From contig NZ_CANMRQ010000007.1 in the NCBI RefSeq assembly GCF_947500325.1, forward strand, positions 1 to 64,000: DNA of 64,000 nucleotides. The letters are read 5' to 3'. This DNA comes from an uncultured Lacinutrix sp. (GTDB taxonomy: Bacteria; Bacteroidota; Bacteroidia; Flavobacteriales; Flavobacteriaceae). The position numbers were made by a program, and so were the translations under genes. Of the stretch, positions 35,795 to 45,725 are shown one piece after another. The notes below the pieces were generated by a model. It ran no database searches and was not told where the DNA came from. It saw only the letters and a list, made by a program, of their open reading frames with translations. Each line of letters starts with the position of its first letter. Positions within the stretch are counted from its first letter, which is position 1.

Positions 35795-35995
35795 AAAGAC
35801 TGTTTTTAATTTTTAAATATACGTTTTATTTTATATTAAGGTTTTAAATTATAATTATTATTAACGTCTATAATAAAACCTAGTTTAGTTTTACTTTTAG
35901 TAAAATAATAAATACCTTTTTTAAATTTTTTTATGTAAAAGAGAAGTTTATAAATAACATAAATAATTAGTGTAATTAGTATTTTTATAGACCAG

Positions 35996-37246
35996 TTATG
36001 CTTTAGTCTTCTTTAATTTTTTGCTAATTTTTTTAATAGCAGATTCAATAGATTTTTCTGGTTCAATAATGTTGTATTCTCCCCAAAATTTAGGGTCAGC
36101 AAAACCAGAAGTTTCATCGGTTAAAATGATATTGTACTTTAAACGATTTTTTGGCCTATTTACAAATTCAGTATTAGTTGGTTCCCAATCGGTAATAGCC
36201 ATTTCACTTTGTAAAGTATAGCGACTATTAAATAAACGATTAGACCATTTTACTTTAAAAGAAAGCAAAATATTACTATAACCATAATACCATTTTCCAT
36301 TTTTCACTCTATAGTTTACACGATAAGCAGCTTCTGTTGGAAATACTTTTGCATTAACAGGTTTCTTTCTTACAAATAGTTCGCTAGCTAAATCACGGTT
36401 TGATACATTTAAATTATAAACAGCATTAGTTACTGCATATGTATCTGCATCTATGTATAATTGCCCATAATACATAGGTTCTTTAATACCTAGCTTTTGT
36501 TTAAAATCTACAACATATACTAATTTATTATTTACTTGAGTAGACTGCTTAAAAGAAAACTCATATGAGCTTAAATTATTTTCAGTAAATATAAACCTTG
36601 GATATTTCATTACATCTGTATAAAGTGCACTAAATGGACCGCCTTGTAATTTTAAAGCAATAGTGTCTAATCGAGAATAGTTTGTGTTTTTTCTAGACTT
36701 CACTAATGTAATAGCATCTTTTTTATTTGAGACATATGGTTGCTTATAGATTTTTAAAACCGCTTCAGAGAGCGATGCATTTTTATTTCGCTTTCTAATG
36801 GTTTCTCTATAAAATGCAGTCATTATTGTTTTGCTATTATGATAATTCTCACCTTTAAGTTTTAAAGCTTTTTTTACCAAAGATTTAGCATCTGCAGGCG
36901 CATTTACATCTACTTGAGCTAAAACAGTAGCAGCTTCTGGAAGTTTGATTTTTGCGTTTTGTTTTTTTAATTTAGACAGTAAGATTTCTGTTTTTTTGTA
37001 CCCTAAATAAGTGACTATAATACTTTTGTCTAGGTCTGTATTAGGTACTTTAAGAGCAAATTCTCCATCAGAATTACTTACTGTACTAATGTTAGTATTT
37101 TTAATAACAATATCTGCTAGAGGTAAAGATTTACCACTACTTTCAGAAACAATTTTTCCTTTAAATTCAGTGAAATTCTGAGCTTGTAAAGTGTTAAATA
37201 ATAAGGTGAGACAAGCTAAAGTTAACAGTACGAGATTCTTTTTCAT
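35996..37246 (-). CDS. secreted carboxypeptidase-regulatory-like protein (DUF5686-like)
   Basis: A 416-aa protein with signal peptide (MKKNLVLLTLACLTLLFNTLQAQ). A CarboxypepD_reg-like domain at 27-105 (GKIVSESSGKSLPLADIVIKN...TYLGYKKTEI) is followed by a helical stretch AKSLVKKALKLKGENYHNSKTIMTAFYRE and a beta-rich remainder, the usual order in Bacteroidota outer-membrane proteins of this class. No full barrel is evident in 416 residues. Function unknown. Confidence 0.75.
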   Translation of the reverse strand: MKKNLVLLTLACLTLLFNTLQAQNFTEFKGKIVSESSGKSLPLADIVIKNTNISTVSNSDGEFALKVPNTDLDKSIIVTYLGYKKTEILLSKLKKQNAKIKLPEAATVLAQVDVNAPADAKSLVKKALKLKGENYHNSKTIMTAFYRETIRKRNKNASLSEAVLKIYKQPYVSNKKDAITLVKSRKNTNYSRLDTIALKLQGGPFSALYTDVMKYPRFIFTENNLSSYEFSFKQSTQVNNKLVYVVDFKQKLGIKEPMYYGQLYIDADTYAVTNAVYNLNVSNRDLASELFVRKKPVNAKVFPTEAAYRVNYRVKNGKWYYGYSNILLSFKVKWSNRLFNSRYTLQSEMAITDWEPTNTEFVNRPKNRLKYNIILTDETSGFADPKFWGEYNIIEPEKSIESAIKKISKKLKKTKA

Positions 37247-37379
37247 TATTAAATTTTCAATTGAATTTAGAGTATTAAATTACAAAAAACAAGAAGGATG
37301 CTTATCCTTTTTTATGTTAATTTTAAGATAGAGTATGATATAAAGTGTCTTATCTTTACACTAGATTTTATTATTGACT

Positions 37380-38984
37380 ATGCCATCAGACTGTATTTCG
37401 TTTCAGAAAACCGGATATTTCTCAGAACTTATTTGTGATTATTTAGCTGAAAATAAGACGCTAAAGCCATTTTACAATCGTTTTCCAAAACTTGAAAATT
37501 TCAAGAATCAAATCGATGAAAAAAGTAAATCTTTTGATTCTAAAACAAGAAGCGTGCTTTTTAAAGTTTTAATAGAACAGTATAAAAATACTGATGCCTC
37601 AGAAGCTACTATCAATAATATTAAAATTTTAAATCAAAATAATACTTTTACTGTAACTACAGGTCATCAATTAAATTTGTTTACTGGACCACTATATTTT
37701 TTGCATAAAATTGTTTCGACTATCAATTTAGCAAATGAGTTAAAAAGCGAGTATTCAAATTATAATTTTGTACCAATCTATTGGATGGCAACAGAAGATC
37801 ATGATTTTGAAGAAATTAATTATTTTAATTTCAAAGGAAAGAAAATTCGTTGGAATCAAGATGTTTCTGGTGCAGTAGGAGAATTAAACACTGAAAGTTT
37901 AAGTGCCGTTTTTGAAACTTTTTCTAAAGAATTAGGAATTAGTAAAAACGCTAATACACTTAGAGAACTATTTAAAAATGCCTATTTAAAGCATGATAAT
38001 TTAGCCAATGCAACTCGTTATTTGGCAAATGCATTGTTTGCAGAATATGGATTGGTTGTTGTAGAAGCTAATGATAAAGGTTTGAAGCGATTGTTTATTC
38101 CACAAATTGAAAAAGAATTAACAGAGCAAATTTCATATAGAACGGTTTTAAATACAAATAAGCAGATAGAAAAACTTGAAGGTAAAAATTATCCTATTCA
38201 AGTAAATCCAAGAGAAATTAATTTCTTTTATTTAAAGAATAATCTTCGCGAACGTATTGTTTTTGAGGATGATTTGTACAAGGTATTGAATACAGATATT
38301 GTTTGGAATAAGAGTGAATTATTAGAGCATGTTAATACAATGCCCGAGTGTTTTTCTCCTAATGTTATTTTAAGGCCATTATATCAAGAAACTATTTTGC
38401 CAAACTTATGTTATATTGGTGGAGGTGGAGAATTAGCATATTGGTTTCAATTAAAAGCTAATTTTGAAGCTAATAATGTTACATTTCCTATCGTATTACT
38501 TCGTAATTCTGTATTAATTAAAACAAAACAACAATCAGATAAATTAGATAAATTAAATATTTCTAATGAAGAAATCTTTTTAAAACGAGATGCTTTTATA
38601 AATGGAAGAGTAAGAGCGATTTCAAATATTGATATTGATTTTTCTAAACAGAAACTACATCTTAAAAAACAATTTGAAGAGCTATATAAATTAGCAAAAC
38701 AAACAGATAAATCTTTTATTGGCGCTATTTCTGCTCAAGAAAAAAAGCAGATTAATGGACTAGAAAATTTAGAAAAACGTTTGTTAACTGCTCAAAAAAG
38801 AAAACTAAAAGATCAAGTTGAGAGAATGACTGAGCTTCAAAATCAATTATTTCCTAATCAAAGTTTACAAGAACGCAATACTAATTTTAGTGAGTTGTAT
38901 TTAGAGTTTGGAACTCAATTAATTCCACAATTAATTAAAAATTTAAAACCTTTAAAAGGAGCGTTTACAATTATTTCTATGTAA
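37380..38984 (+). CDS. bshC: bacillithiol biosynthesis cysteine-adding enzyme BshC
   Basis: A 534-aa protein that joins cysteine to GlcN-malate in bacillithiol synthesis. Family motifs are TGHQLNLFTGPLYFLHKIVSTINLA, YWMATEDHDFEEINYF and GGGGELAYWFQLK, with a coiled coil near 440-490. I chose ATG 37380 over TTG 37374 as the start. The enzyme tells us that bacillithiol, not glutathione, is the likely low-molecular-weight thiol of this organism. Confidence 0.95.
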   Translation: MPSDCISFQKTGYFSELICDYLAENKTLKPFYNRFPKLENFKNQIDEKSKSFDSKTRSVLFKVLIEQYKNTDASEATINNIKILNQNNTFTVTTGHQLNLFTGPLYFLHKIVSTINLANELKSEYSNYNFVPIYWMATEDHDFEEINYFNFKGKKIRWNQDVSGAVGELNTESLSAVFETFSKELGISKNANTLRELFKNAYLKHDNLANATRYLANALFAEYGLVVVEANDKGLKRLFIPQIEKELTEQISYRTVLNTNKQIEKLEGKNYPIQVNPREINFFYLKNNLRERIVFEDDLYKVLNTDIVWNKSELLEHVNTMPECFSPNVILRPLYQETILPNLCYIGGGGELAYWFQLKANFEANNVTFPIVLLRNSVLIKTKQQSDKLDKLNISNEEIFLKRDAFINGRVRAISNIDIDFSKQKLHLKKQFEELYKLAKQTDKSFIGAISAQEKKQINGLENLEKRLLTAQKRKLKDQVERMTELQNQLFPNQSLQERNTNFSELYLEFGTQLIPQLIKNLKPLKGAFTIISM

Positions 38985-39037
38985 CCATCATAGTCTAGCG
39001 TTAGATTTGTTGTCGTATATATATAAAACCAAAATAT

Positions 39038-40138
39038 ATGTCTAGGGCAATACTTTATTTAGTGCTAATTTTTTCTTCAGTTTCATTTAGTCAAAAAAGG
39101 ATTTTAATATATCATGAAACTAATCAATTTAGGCATACAGGTGCTATAAATGCTGGTATTTCTATGTTCGAAGACTTTGGGGTTGCAAATAATTTTATTG
39201 TTGATAATTCACAAAATTCTAATGTTTTTACAACAGGTAATTTAGCATTGTATGATGCTGTAATCTTTTTAAATACTTCTGGGAATGACGAAACGGGGAG
39301 TGATGGAGATTTATTGTCGTCTTCAGAAAAAGCAGCTTTTGAAAATTTTATACTTAATGGAAAAGGGTTTATTGGTATTCATGCAGCAACAGATACTTAT
39401 CGTGATGGTAGTTGGGATTTTTATAATGAACTCGTAGGTGGTATTGTACAAACAAACCCTAATCATACAAATAATAATTATAATGCAAATATAGAGGTTA
39501 AAGCAAGTCACCCTATTATAGATTTTTTAGGACCAATTGGAAGTGTCTGGAATAAAAATGAAGAGTATTATTATTGGCAAAATAATGGAGGGCAACTAAG
39601 CATAGATAATACTGTTTTATTAGAGGTTGAAGAAACTGAAGGCCCAAACGGAATTATAAATTCTTACGATGTAGCTAGACCAATAACGTGGTATAAAGAA
39701 TCTGTTACTTATGATGACGATAATAATAGTATAACTCCAGATGTAACAATAAATAATATACGATCATTTTACACGGCTTTAGGACATAATGGAAGTGATT
39801 ATTCTGGAAATAATAATTTTAGAACGATGTTACTAAATGCAACACTTTGGGCTATTGGTAATACTTTAACTATAGAAGAGCAAATTATTTCAGATTTTAA
39901 AATAGTGCCTAATCCTGTGAAATCTATTACAACTATTCAGGTTGAAAAAACCTTAGGAGATATTAGTGTAAGATTATATACTATTTTAGGTAAAGAGGTG
40001 CTAGTTAAAACTATAAATAGTTCATTTTTATACAATAACGAGTTTAGTTTGAATCTGTCTAATTTAAATAGTGGTGTTTATTTACTAAAATTATCATCAA
40101 AAAACGTTGAGAAAAGCATAAAATTAATTAAAAAATAA
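39038..40138 (+). CDS. secreted ThuA-domain protein with type IX sorting domain
   Basis: A 366-aa protein: signal peptide (MSRAILYLVLIFSSVSFSQ), ThuA-like domain at about 21-275 (ILIYHETNQFRHTGAINAGI, GFIGIHAATDTY, WNKNEEYYYW, PITWYKE, FYTALGHNGSDY), and a C-terminal type A sorting domain of about 75 residues (FKIVPNPVKSITTIQV ... GVYLLKLSSKNVEKSIKLIKK). It would be exported by type IX secretion and attached to the surface or released. ThuA domains occur in carbohydrate-linked proteins, but the substrate is unknown. Confidence 0.9.
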   Translation: MSRAILYLVLIFSSVSFSQKRILIYHETNQFRHTGAINAGISMFEDFGVANNFIVDNSQNSNVFTTGNLALYDAVIFLNTSGNDETGSDGDLLSSSEKAAFENFILNGKGFIGIHAATDTYRDGSWDFYNELVGGIVQTNPNHTNNNYNANIEVKASHPIIDFLGPIGSVWNKNEEYYYWQNNGGQLSIDNTVLLEVEETEGPNGIINSYDVARPITWYKESVTYDDDNNSITPDVTINNIRSFYTALGHNGSDYSGNNNFRTMLLNATLWAIGNTLTIEEQIISDFKIVPNPVKSITTIQVEKTLGDISVRLYTILGKEVLVKTINSSFLYNNEFSLNLSNLNSGVYLLKLSSKNVEKSIKLIKK

Positions 40139-40221
40139 AGGTTGAATTTTATTAAAATCAATGTTAATAAAACAAACAAAAATTCATTATTTTTAATAAT
40201 AGTATTTATAAAATCAATTAG

Positions 40222-40229
40222 TATTTTTG
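40222..40229 (+). promoter_or_regulatory. -7 element of guaA, close to the start codon
   Basis: TATTTTTG, an exact TAnnTTTG match; only 3 nt separate it from the ATG. If used, transcription would begin at or next to the start codon. No -33 TTG is found at standard spacing. Confidence 0.45.
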
Positions 40230-40232
40230 CGC

Positions 40233-41768
40233 ATGCAACACGACAAAGTACTTATTTTAGATTTCGGATCGCAATACACACAACTTATTGCGCGTAGAGT
40301 TAGAGAACTTAACATCTATTCCGAGATACATCCATTCAACAATCCACCAAAAAATGTTAACGATTATAAAGCCGTTGTGCTATCTGGTAGCCCAATGTCT
40401 GTAAGGTCTAAAGATGCTTTTCATCCAGACCTTTCAGAGATACGAGGAAAAAAACCAATGTTAGCGGTGTGTTACGGCGCACAATATTTAGCACATTTTT
40501 CTGGAGGAGAAGTAGCTGAGTCTAATACACGTGAATACGGTAGAGCAAACTTAAGTTTTGTTAAAGACAATGAAGTGTTTTTAAAAGGTATTAATACTGG
40601 GAGTCAAGTATGGATGAGTCATAGTGATACTATTAAAAAGTTGCCTACAAATGCTATGCTCTTAGCTAGTACAAATGATGTAGAGAATGCAGCTTATAAA
40701 ATTGAAGGAGAAACAACCTATGCTATACAATTTCATCCAGAAGTTTACCACTCGACAGATGGTAAACAATTATTAGAGAACTTTTTAGTAAACATAGCAA
40801 ATGTAAACCCAGATTGGACACCAGATAGTTTTGTTGAAGAAACGGTAGATGGTTTAAAAGCTCAATTAGGAAATGATAAAGTTGTTTTAGGCTTATCTGG
40901 TGGTGTAGATTCTTCTGTAGCAGCAATGTTATTACATAAAGCAATTGGTGAAAACCTATACTGTATTTTTGTAAATAACGGTTTGTTACGTAAAGATGAA
41001 TTTTCTCAAGTTTTAGAACAATATAAAGGCATGGGATTAAACGTAAAAGGCGTAGATGCCTCAAAACGTTTTCTTGATGCATTAAAAGATGAAAGCGATC
41101 CAGAAAAAAAGCGAAAAGCTATAGGTCGTGTTTTTATTGAGGTTTTCGATGATGAAGCCAATCAAATACAAGATGTAAAATGGTTAGCACAGGGTACAAT
41201 TTATCCAGATGTGATAGAAAGTGTTAGTGCAACTGGAGGCCCAAGTGCAACAATAAAAAGTCATCACAATGTTGGTGGATTACCAGATTTTATGAAATTG
41301 AAAATCGTTGAACCTCTTAAAGCTTTATTTAAAGATGAAGTTCGTCGTGTTGGAGGATCAATGGGTATGGATAAACAGTTACTAGGACGTCATCCTTTTC
41401 CTGGACCTGGTTTAGCTATTCGTATTCTAGGTGATATTACAGCCGAAAAAGTACGTATTCTACAAGAAGTTGATGCTGTTTTTATTAATGGCTTAAAAGA
41501 AGCAGGACTTTATGATAAAGTTTGGCAAGCTGGAGCTATTTTATTACCAGTAAATAGTGTTGGTGTAATGGGAGATGAGCGTACTTATGAAAAATGTGTT
41601 GCACTTCGTGCAGTAGAAAGTACAGATGGGATGACAGCAGATTGGGTAAACTTACCATACGAGTTTTTACAAAAAACGAGTAATGATATTATTAATAAAG
41701 TAAAAGGAGTTAATAGAGTAGTTTACGATATTAGTAGTAAACCACCAGCAACTATTGAATGGGAATAG
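40233..41768 (+). CDS. guaA: GMP synthase (glutamine-hydrolysing)
   Basis: A 511-aa enzyme converting XMP to GMP. The class I amidotransferase domain has the nucleophile in [12 protein letters not shown] and [10 protein letters not shown]. The ATP pyrophosphatase domain has the PP-loop [12 protein letters not shown]. The C-terminal dimerisation domain ends [13 protein letters not shown] 40233 ([18 protein letters not shown]) is preferred to a TTG two codons upstream, because that TTG is part of the -7 box. Confidence 0.98.
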   Translation: MQHDKVLILDFGSQYTQLIARRVRELNIYSEIHPFNNPPKNVNDYKAVVLSGSPMSVRSKDAFHPDLSEIRGKKPMLAVCYGAQYLAHFSGGEVAESNTREYGRANLSFVKDNEVFLKGINTGSQVWMSHSDTIKKLPTNAMLLASTNDVENAAYKIEGETTYAIQFHPEVYHSTDGKQLLENFLVNIANVNPDWTPDSFVEETVDGLKAQLGNDKVVLGLSGGVDSSVAAMLLHKAIGENLYCIFVNNGLLRKDEFSQVLEQYKGMGLNVKGVDASKRFLDALKDESDPEKKRKAIGRVFIEVFDDEANQIQDVKWLAQGTIYPDVIESVSATGGPSATIKSHHNVGGLPDFMKLKIVEPLKALFKDEVRRVGGSMGMDKQLLGRHPFPGPGLAIRILGDITAEKVRILQEVDAVFINGLKEAGLYDKVWQAGAILLPVNSVGVMGDERTYEKCVALRAVESTDGMTADWVNLPYEFLQKTSNDIINKVKGVNRVVYDISSKPPATIEWE

Positions 41769-42074
41769 AAAATCTTAGGAAAAGGAATCTCATTAATAAG
41801 AATTAGCGTATATACATTTAGTGTGTTGCTAAAAGATGGAAAAAAAGCATACATTATTGAAGCTTTCAATTAAAATTCACTTTAAGTAAGACGAAACTTT
41901 CTTTGCAAATAACTATACTAATATTGGCGTGCTTGTTAAGTTTGTTTCTTTTTTTGGAACGGTAATTGAATATTAAATAAAAACAGTAATTTGTCGTTCT
42001 GTAATTGTATGCAGAATATAAATAATATTGAGAGTCTATTTTTGTGTTTGCAAAAATGAAAACTTAAATCTTAT
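41769..42074. other. 306-bp intergenic region before the LysM lipoprotein
   Basis: AT-rich, with no ORF over 20 codons that I trust and no hairpin terminator after guaA. The only signal is a -7-type box TATTTTTG (42037-42044), 30 bp before the downstream ATG. I see no riboswitch or RNA gene. Confidence 0.6.
42037..42044 (+). promoter_or_regulatory. -7 element of the LysM lipoprotein gene
   Basis: TATTTTTG matches TAnnTTTG; 30 nt before the ATG. The -33 element is not clear. Confidence 0.4.
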
Positions 42075-44033
42075 ATGAAAAAAATAATATACCTATTCAC
42101 ATTAGTAATGTTCTTTGGTTGTTCTGCAGCTAAGGCGCAAAATTATGTAACCCATAAAGTAAAGTCTGGAGAGACTATTGAGACTATTGCCGAAAAATAT
42201 AAGGTAACAAAGGAACACATCCATAAATTAAACCCTGATGCAAAAAAGGGCATTAAACAAGATGCGGTACTAATTATAATGAAAACTGGTGGAGTAAGAC
42301 CAGTAAGAGGTGGCGTTAAACAACCTCCTAAAAAGAAAGTGACAGAAATTAAGGAACTCACTGGGTATAAAAAGCACAAAGTAAAAAGAAAAGAAACATT
42401 ATATAGTTTATCTAAAAAATATGGTGTTACTGAAGCAGAAATAAAAAAATATAATACTTTTTTATATTCTAATAATTTGAGAAAAGGAGATCGATTACAA
42501 ATTCCAGTTTTTGAAATAAAAAAGGTTGAAGAGAAATCTACAACAACGACATATACAGTATTGCCAAAAGAAGGTAAATGGAGAATTGCATACAAGTACG
42601 GTATTACTGTATTGGAACTTGAAGAACTAAATCCTGGTTTAGCAGAAGTATTACAACCAGGTCAAGTTATTACAGTACCAAATTTAGAAGACAATTCAAT
42701 AAAACAAGTAGATGAGCAGTATAGTTATTATACTGTTTTACCAAAAGAAGGTTTCTTTCGTTTAAAAATTAAAACAGGGTTAGAGCAAAGTGATTTAGAA
42801 CGATTAAACCCTGGATTATCTACTTCTGGTTTAAAAGAAGGTATGGTATTAAAAGTACCGTATGGAGCAATAGAAACAGAAAGTGGAGTTGAAACAGTTG
42901 TTGATACAACAACTTCAAGTGTTATTAATCTTTCAACAGCTATAAAAGATAGAGAAACAAAAAATATAGTTGTCATGTTACCTTTCGCGTTAAATAAAGT
43001 TAACATAGACTCTGTAGTTGATACTAAACAAAAAATTAAAAATAATAGAACTTTAGGTTTAACTTTAGATTTTTACTCAGGTGTTTTAATGGCTTTCGAT
43101 TCATTAAAAAAAATGGGTGTTAACTTAAAAGTAGATGTATACGATACTCAAAACCGAGAAAGTGAAGTTAATGCTATTATTAGAACTAAAGATTTTACAA
43201 CAACAGATGTTGTTATTGGTCCATTATTACCAAAAAACTTTAACACAGTAGCATTTGCATTAGAAGGTGAAAATGTACCTATGGTTTCCCCAGTTACCAG
43301 AAAAGTAAACATAGGTAATAATGTATTTCAATCAAGACCAGACGCAAAGGTTATGGAAACGAAAATCGTTGATTACTTTGTAGCAGATACTACAGCTCAG
43401 GTTATTATTATTTCAGATTCGAAAAGAAAAGTGACAAGTGCTATGCTCAAGACAAAGTTTCCTAAAGCAGCAATGGTAAGTTCAAGGTTAGATAAAAAAA
43501 CAAAAAAAGATCAATACTATATTCTAGAACAAGATTTACTTGATGTTATAAAACCAGGAAATAATGTTGTGTTTCTTGAAACCGATAATTCTAGTTTTGT
43601 GTCTAGTGTATCTAGTATGTTAAATGCATTATTAATAGATGGAACAGATATAGTTTTAACAACTACAAGCCAAAACAAAGCCTTCGAAAATGAAGAAGTG
43701 TCTAACTATCACTTATCTAATTTACATTTTACATATCCTTCTATTTCAAAAATAGTAAGTGAAGACTCAAACAATAGTTTTGTTAAAATGTATAAGAAAC
43801 AACATAAAACATCTCCTAATGCATATGCCATTAGAGGTTTCGATTTAACTATGGATGTAGTTTTACGTTTAGTAACATCTGGCAATTTATATAACTCTGT
43901 TATAGATACACCATTTACTTCATATGTTGAAAATAAGTTTTCTTATAAAAAGAAAATGTCCGGAGGTTATTATAATGATAGTGTGTATATAGTGCGTTAT
44001 AACGACTTAAAAATTGAAGAAATAAAGCAATAA
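42075..44033 (+). CDS. LysM-repeat protein with periplasmic-binding-like C-terminus
   Basis: A 652-aa envelope protein. The N-terminus MKKIIYLFTLVMFFGCSAAKAQ could be a lipobox (Cys16) or a type I signal peptide. Four LysM-like units follow (about 24-68, 98-142, 158-200 and 214-258: THKVKSGETIETIAEKYKV, KHKVKRKETLYSLSKKYGV, YTVLPKEGKWRIAYKYGI, YTVLPKEGFFRLKIKTGL). The last two are divergent. Residues about 290-650 resemble a type 1 periplasmic-binding (ABC substrate-binding) fold, beginning NIVVMLPFALNKV. It probably binds peptidoglycan and a ligand. It starts a run with the DUF922 and DUF3820 genes. Confidence 0.87.
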   Translation: MKKIIYLFTLVMFFGCSAAKAQNYVTHKVKSGETIETIAEKYKVTKEHIHKLNPDAKKGIKQDAVLIIMKTGGVRPVRGGVKQPPKKKVTEIKELTGYKKHKVKRKETLYSLSKKYGVTEAEIKKYNTFLYSNNLRKGDRLQIPVFEIKKVEEKSTTTTYTVLPKEGKWRIAYKYGITVLELEELNPGLAEVLQPGQVITVPNLEDNSIKQVDEQYSYYTVLPKEGFFRLKIKTGLEQSDLERLNPGLSTSGLKEGMVLKVPYGAIETESGVETVVDTTTSSVINLSTAIKDRETKNIVVMLPFALNKVNIDSVVDTKQKIKNNRTLGLTLDFYSGVLMAFDSLKKMGVNLKVDVYDTQNRESEVNAIIRTKDFTTTDVVIGPLLPKNFNTVAFALEGENVPMVSPVTRKVNIGNNVFQSRPDAKVMETKIVDYFVADTTAQVIIISDSKRKVTSAMLKTKFPKAAMVSSRLDKKTKKDQYYILEQDLLDVIKPGNNVVFLETDNSSFVSSVSSMLNALLIDGTDIVLTTTSQNKAFENEEVSNYHLSNLHFTYPSISKIVSEDSNNSFVKMYKKQHKTSPNAYAIRGFDLTMDVVLRLVTSGNLYNSVIDTPFTSYVENKFSYKKKMSGGYYNDSVYIVRYNDLKIEEIKQ

Positions 44034-44079
44034 TATGCTTGTTTTTGCGTTTTAAAAAATAGTTCCTTAACTATTTAAT

Positions 44080-44622
44080 ATGTATAAATTATTTTTAATA
44101 TTCGCTGCTGTTTTATGTTTCCAAAGTGATACTTCAGAAATTTCTTGGAATCAAAACTACAAACTTACTTGGCAAGATTTTAAAGGAAAACCAAATAAAG
44201 AAACAGATGCTGTAGCAGTAACTGCTTCAGGAATAACTTTTGGCTACTCTATTAAAAAGTCTTCTACAAAAGGAATTACTGGTTTCAATACTACAGTTTT
44301 GGCACATTTTTATCCTGAGCATTCATGGTGTAAAAAAGATGTAGTAGATGATCATGTTTTAGCACACGAACAATTACATTTTGATATAACAGAGCTTAAT
44401 ACACGTTATTTTAGAGAGAAAATTTCAAAGTTAAAAGTGAGTAATACTATTGCAGATGTATTAAATTCCATACACAAAAAAACTAATGAGGAATTAGAAG
44501 CCATGCAGCAACGTTATGATAACGAAAGTGAATATTCTATAAATAAAGAAGGCCAATCTAAATGGTCTACTTTTGTGAGTAAAGAGTTAAAACGTTTGCA
44601 GGAGTTTCAATCTCAAAAATAA
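44080..44622 (+). CDS. DUF922-like predicted zinc-dependent protease
   Basis: A 180-aa secreted protein (short signal MYKLFLIFAAVLCFQS). SWNQNYKLTWQDFKGKP at the N-terminus and DDHVLAHEQLHFDITELNTRYFREKI are typical of DUF922; the HExxH motif is H96-E-Q-L-H100. The C-terminus is a helical stretch with QQRYDNESEYSINKEGQSKW. The stop overlaps the next start (TAATG). Confidence 0.83.
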   Translation: MYKLFLIFAAVLCFQSDTSEISWNQNYKLTWQDFKGKPNKETDAVAVTASGITFGYSIKKSSTKGITGFNTTVLAHFYPEHSWCKKDVVDDHVLAHEQLHFDITELNTRYFREKISKLKVSNTIADVLNSIHKKTNEELEAMQQRYDNESEYSINKEGQSKWSTFVSKELKRLQEFQSQK

Positions 44623-44855
44623 TGATGCTTCAGCCTGACCCTAAATTTTTAATACAATTGGCGCATACTAAAATGCCGTATGGTAAATATAAAGATAGAT
44701 ACTTAATAGATTTACCCGAGTATTATATAGTTTGGTATCATAATAAAGGCTTTCCTAAAGGTAAATTAGGTGACATGTTGGAAACCGTCTATACATTAAA
44801 GTTGAATGGTCTAGAAAACTTAATAAGAAATATTAAGAAACAGAATCCTAAGTAG
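44622..44855 (+). CDS. DUF3820 family protein
   Basis: A 77-aa protein with MPYGKYKDRYLIDLPEYYIVWYHNKGFPKGKLGDML, the DUF3820 pattern (small proteins once annotated as quorum-sensing regulators). Its ATG shares the last base of the DUF922 stop (TAATG), so the two are translationally coupled. The same motif is fused to an exonuclease at 22560-22690. Confidence 0.88.
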   Translation: MMLQPDPKFLIQLAHTKMPYGKYKDRYLIDLPEYYIVWYHNKGFPKGKLGDMLETVYTLKLNGLENLIRNIKKQNPK

Positions 44856-44893
44856 AGATTAAGATTACTGAGTCTTGTTTAAGGATAAATGCT

Positions 44894-45438
44894 TTATTTT
44901 AAAAGAGTTACTCCTATTATTAAAATAAACAAAGGAATAAAAAGTACTATTTGACTCATTACACTCCAAAATAAAAATTGGGTCCATTGCCAAATACCCA
45001 TTTTAATTGTCTTTTCTTTCTTAGTAATAGTTTTTAATTGATTAAGTTCCATTTTCATAAAGTCAGATTTATTAATTTTTAGGTCAATAATTCCAATATT
45101 ATTAATTCCTTTTTTATAACCATTAAAAACAGCTCTAGGATGTAACCATAAACTATAACCCATTGCCCATAAACTTAAAAAAACTAAAGGGAAATATTTC
45201 CACATTCCGGTAGCGATTTCCCAACCAGATATAAATCCTTCTCCTTTCCATGAAGTATCGCAGTTGTTTAAAATATGCTGAATATCATGAATGTGTATTA
45301 CTTTTTTTCTGAATTTAGGATTTAGCAATGTTAGACTTATACCAAAAGCTTTCATTTTAAAAGTCTCATTACCAAACCATCATCTTCAGGAATCCCATTT
45401 TCTCTATAAAAATGTGTTAGAAGTTTGTCTAATGTCAT
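44894..45438 (-). pseudogene. Coq4-like membrane protein, apparently frameshifted
   Basis: The main frame (44894-45355, 153 aa from ATG) contains H23-D-I-Q-H27 followed 12 residues later by E39, the HDxxHx11E metal-ligand pattern of Coq4 family proteins, and two hydrophobic segments (about 55-72 and 130-150). Upstream another frame from ATG 45438 encodes MTLDKLLTHFYRENGIPEDDG and then meets a TGA that overlaps the main ATG. Adding one T in the three-T run (A run at 45374-45376 on +) joins the two as ...PEDDGFGNETFKMKAFGISL, a coherent protein of about 181 aa. Either a real frameshift, a sequence error, or two coupled genes. Confidence 0.65.
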
Positions 45439-45683
45439 TTTCAAGTTATTTTATATTATATACAACTCGCTTTTTTAAGTTTAGGTATTTTGTGTTAGAA
45501 CTAAATTAGTAAAAGAAAACATTTTAGAAGAAAGGTTATAGGGTTTTCTAGATAATTAGAAAATAAACAATGAACGATATATGTTTTTAATGTTTTACGA
45601 ACAACTCCTTGACTTCATTATATTTCTTTTTTCTAGCCAATAGAGTTTATTAGTTTTTATGCAAAAATAATCAAACTATAAGT

Positions 45684-45718
45684 GAAAAAAGAAAGCTGCT
45701 CGAAAAATGAGCAGCTTT
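45684..45718 (-). terminator. terminator of the two-domain SnoaL gene
   Basis: AAAGCTGCTC, a 7-nt loop and GAGCAGCTTT; on the - strand it is followed by TTCTTTTTT. It lies 8 bp beyond the stop codon. Confidence 0.85.
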
Positions 45719-45725
45719 ATAATAA

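Noticed and set aside
40723-41082. 119-aa ORF on the - strand
   Set aside because: It lies inside guaA and has no start signal or recognisable domain.
41769-42074. Possible riboswitch or small RNA after guaA
   Set aside because: No stable hairpin or known conserved core could be found by eye.
42143-42595. 150-aa hydrophobic ORF on the - strand
   Set aside because: It is antisense to the LysM repeats; the apparent membrane character comes from reversed Lys-rich codons.
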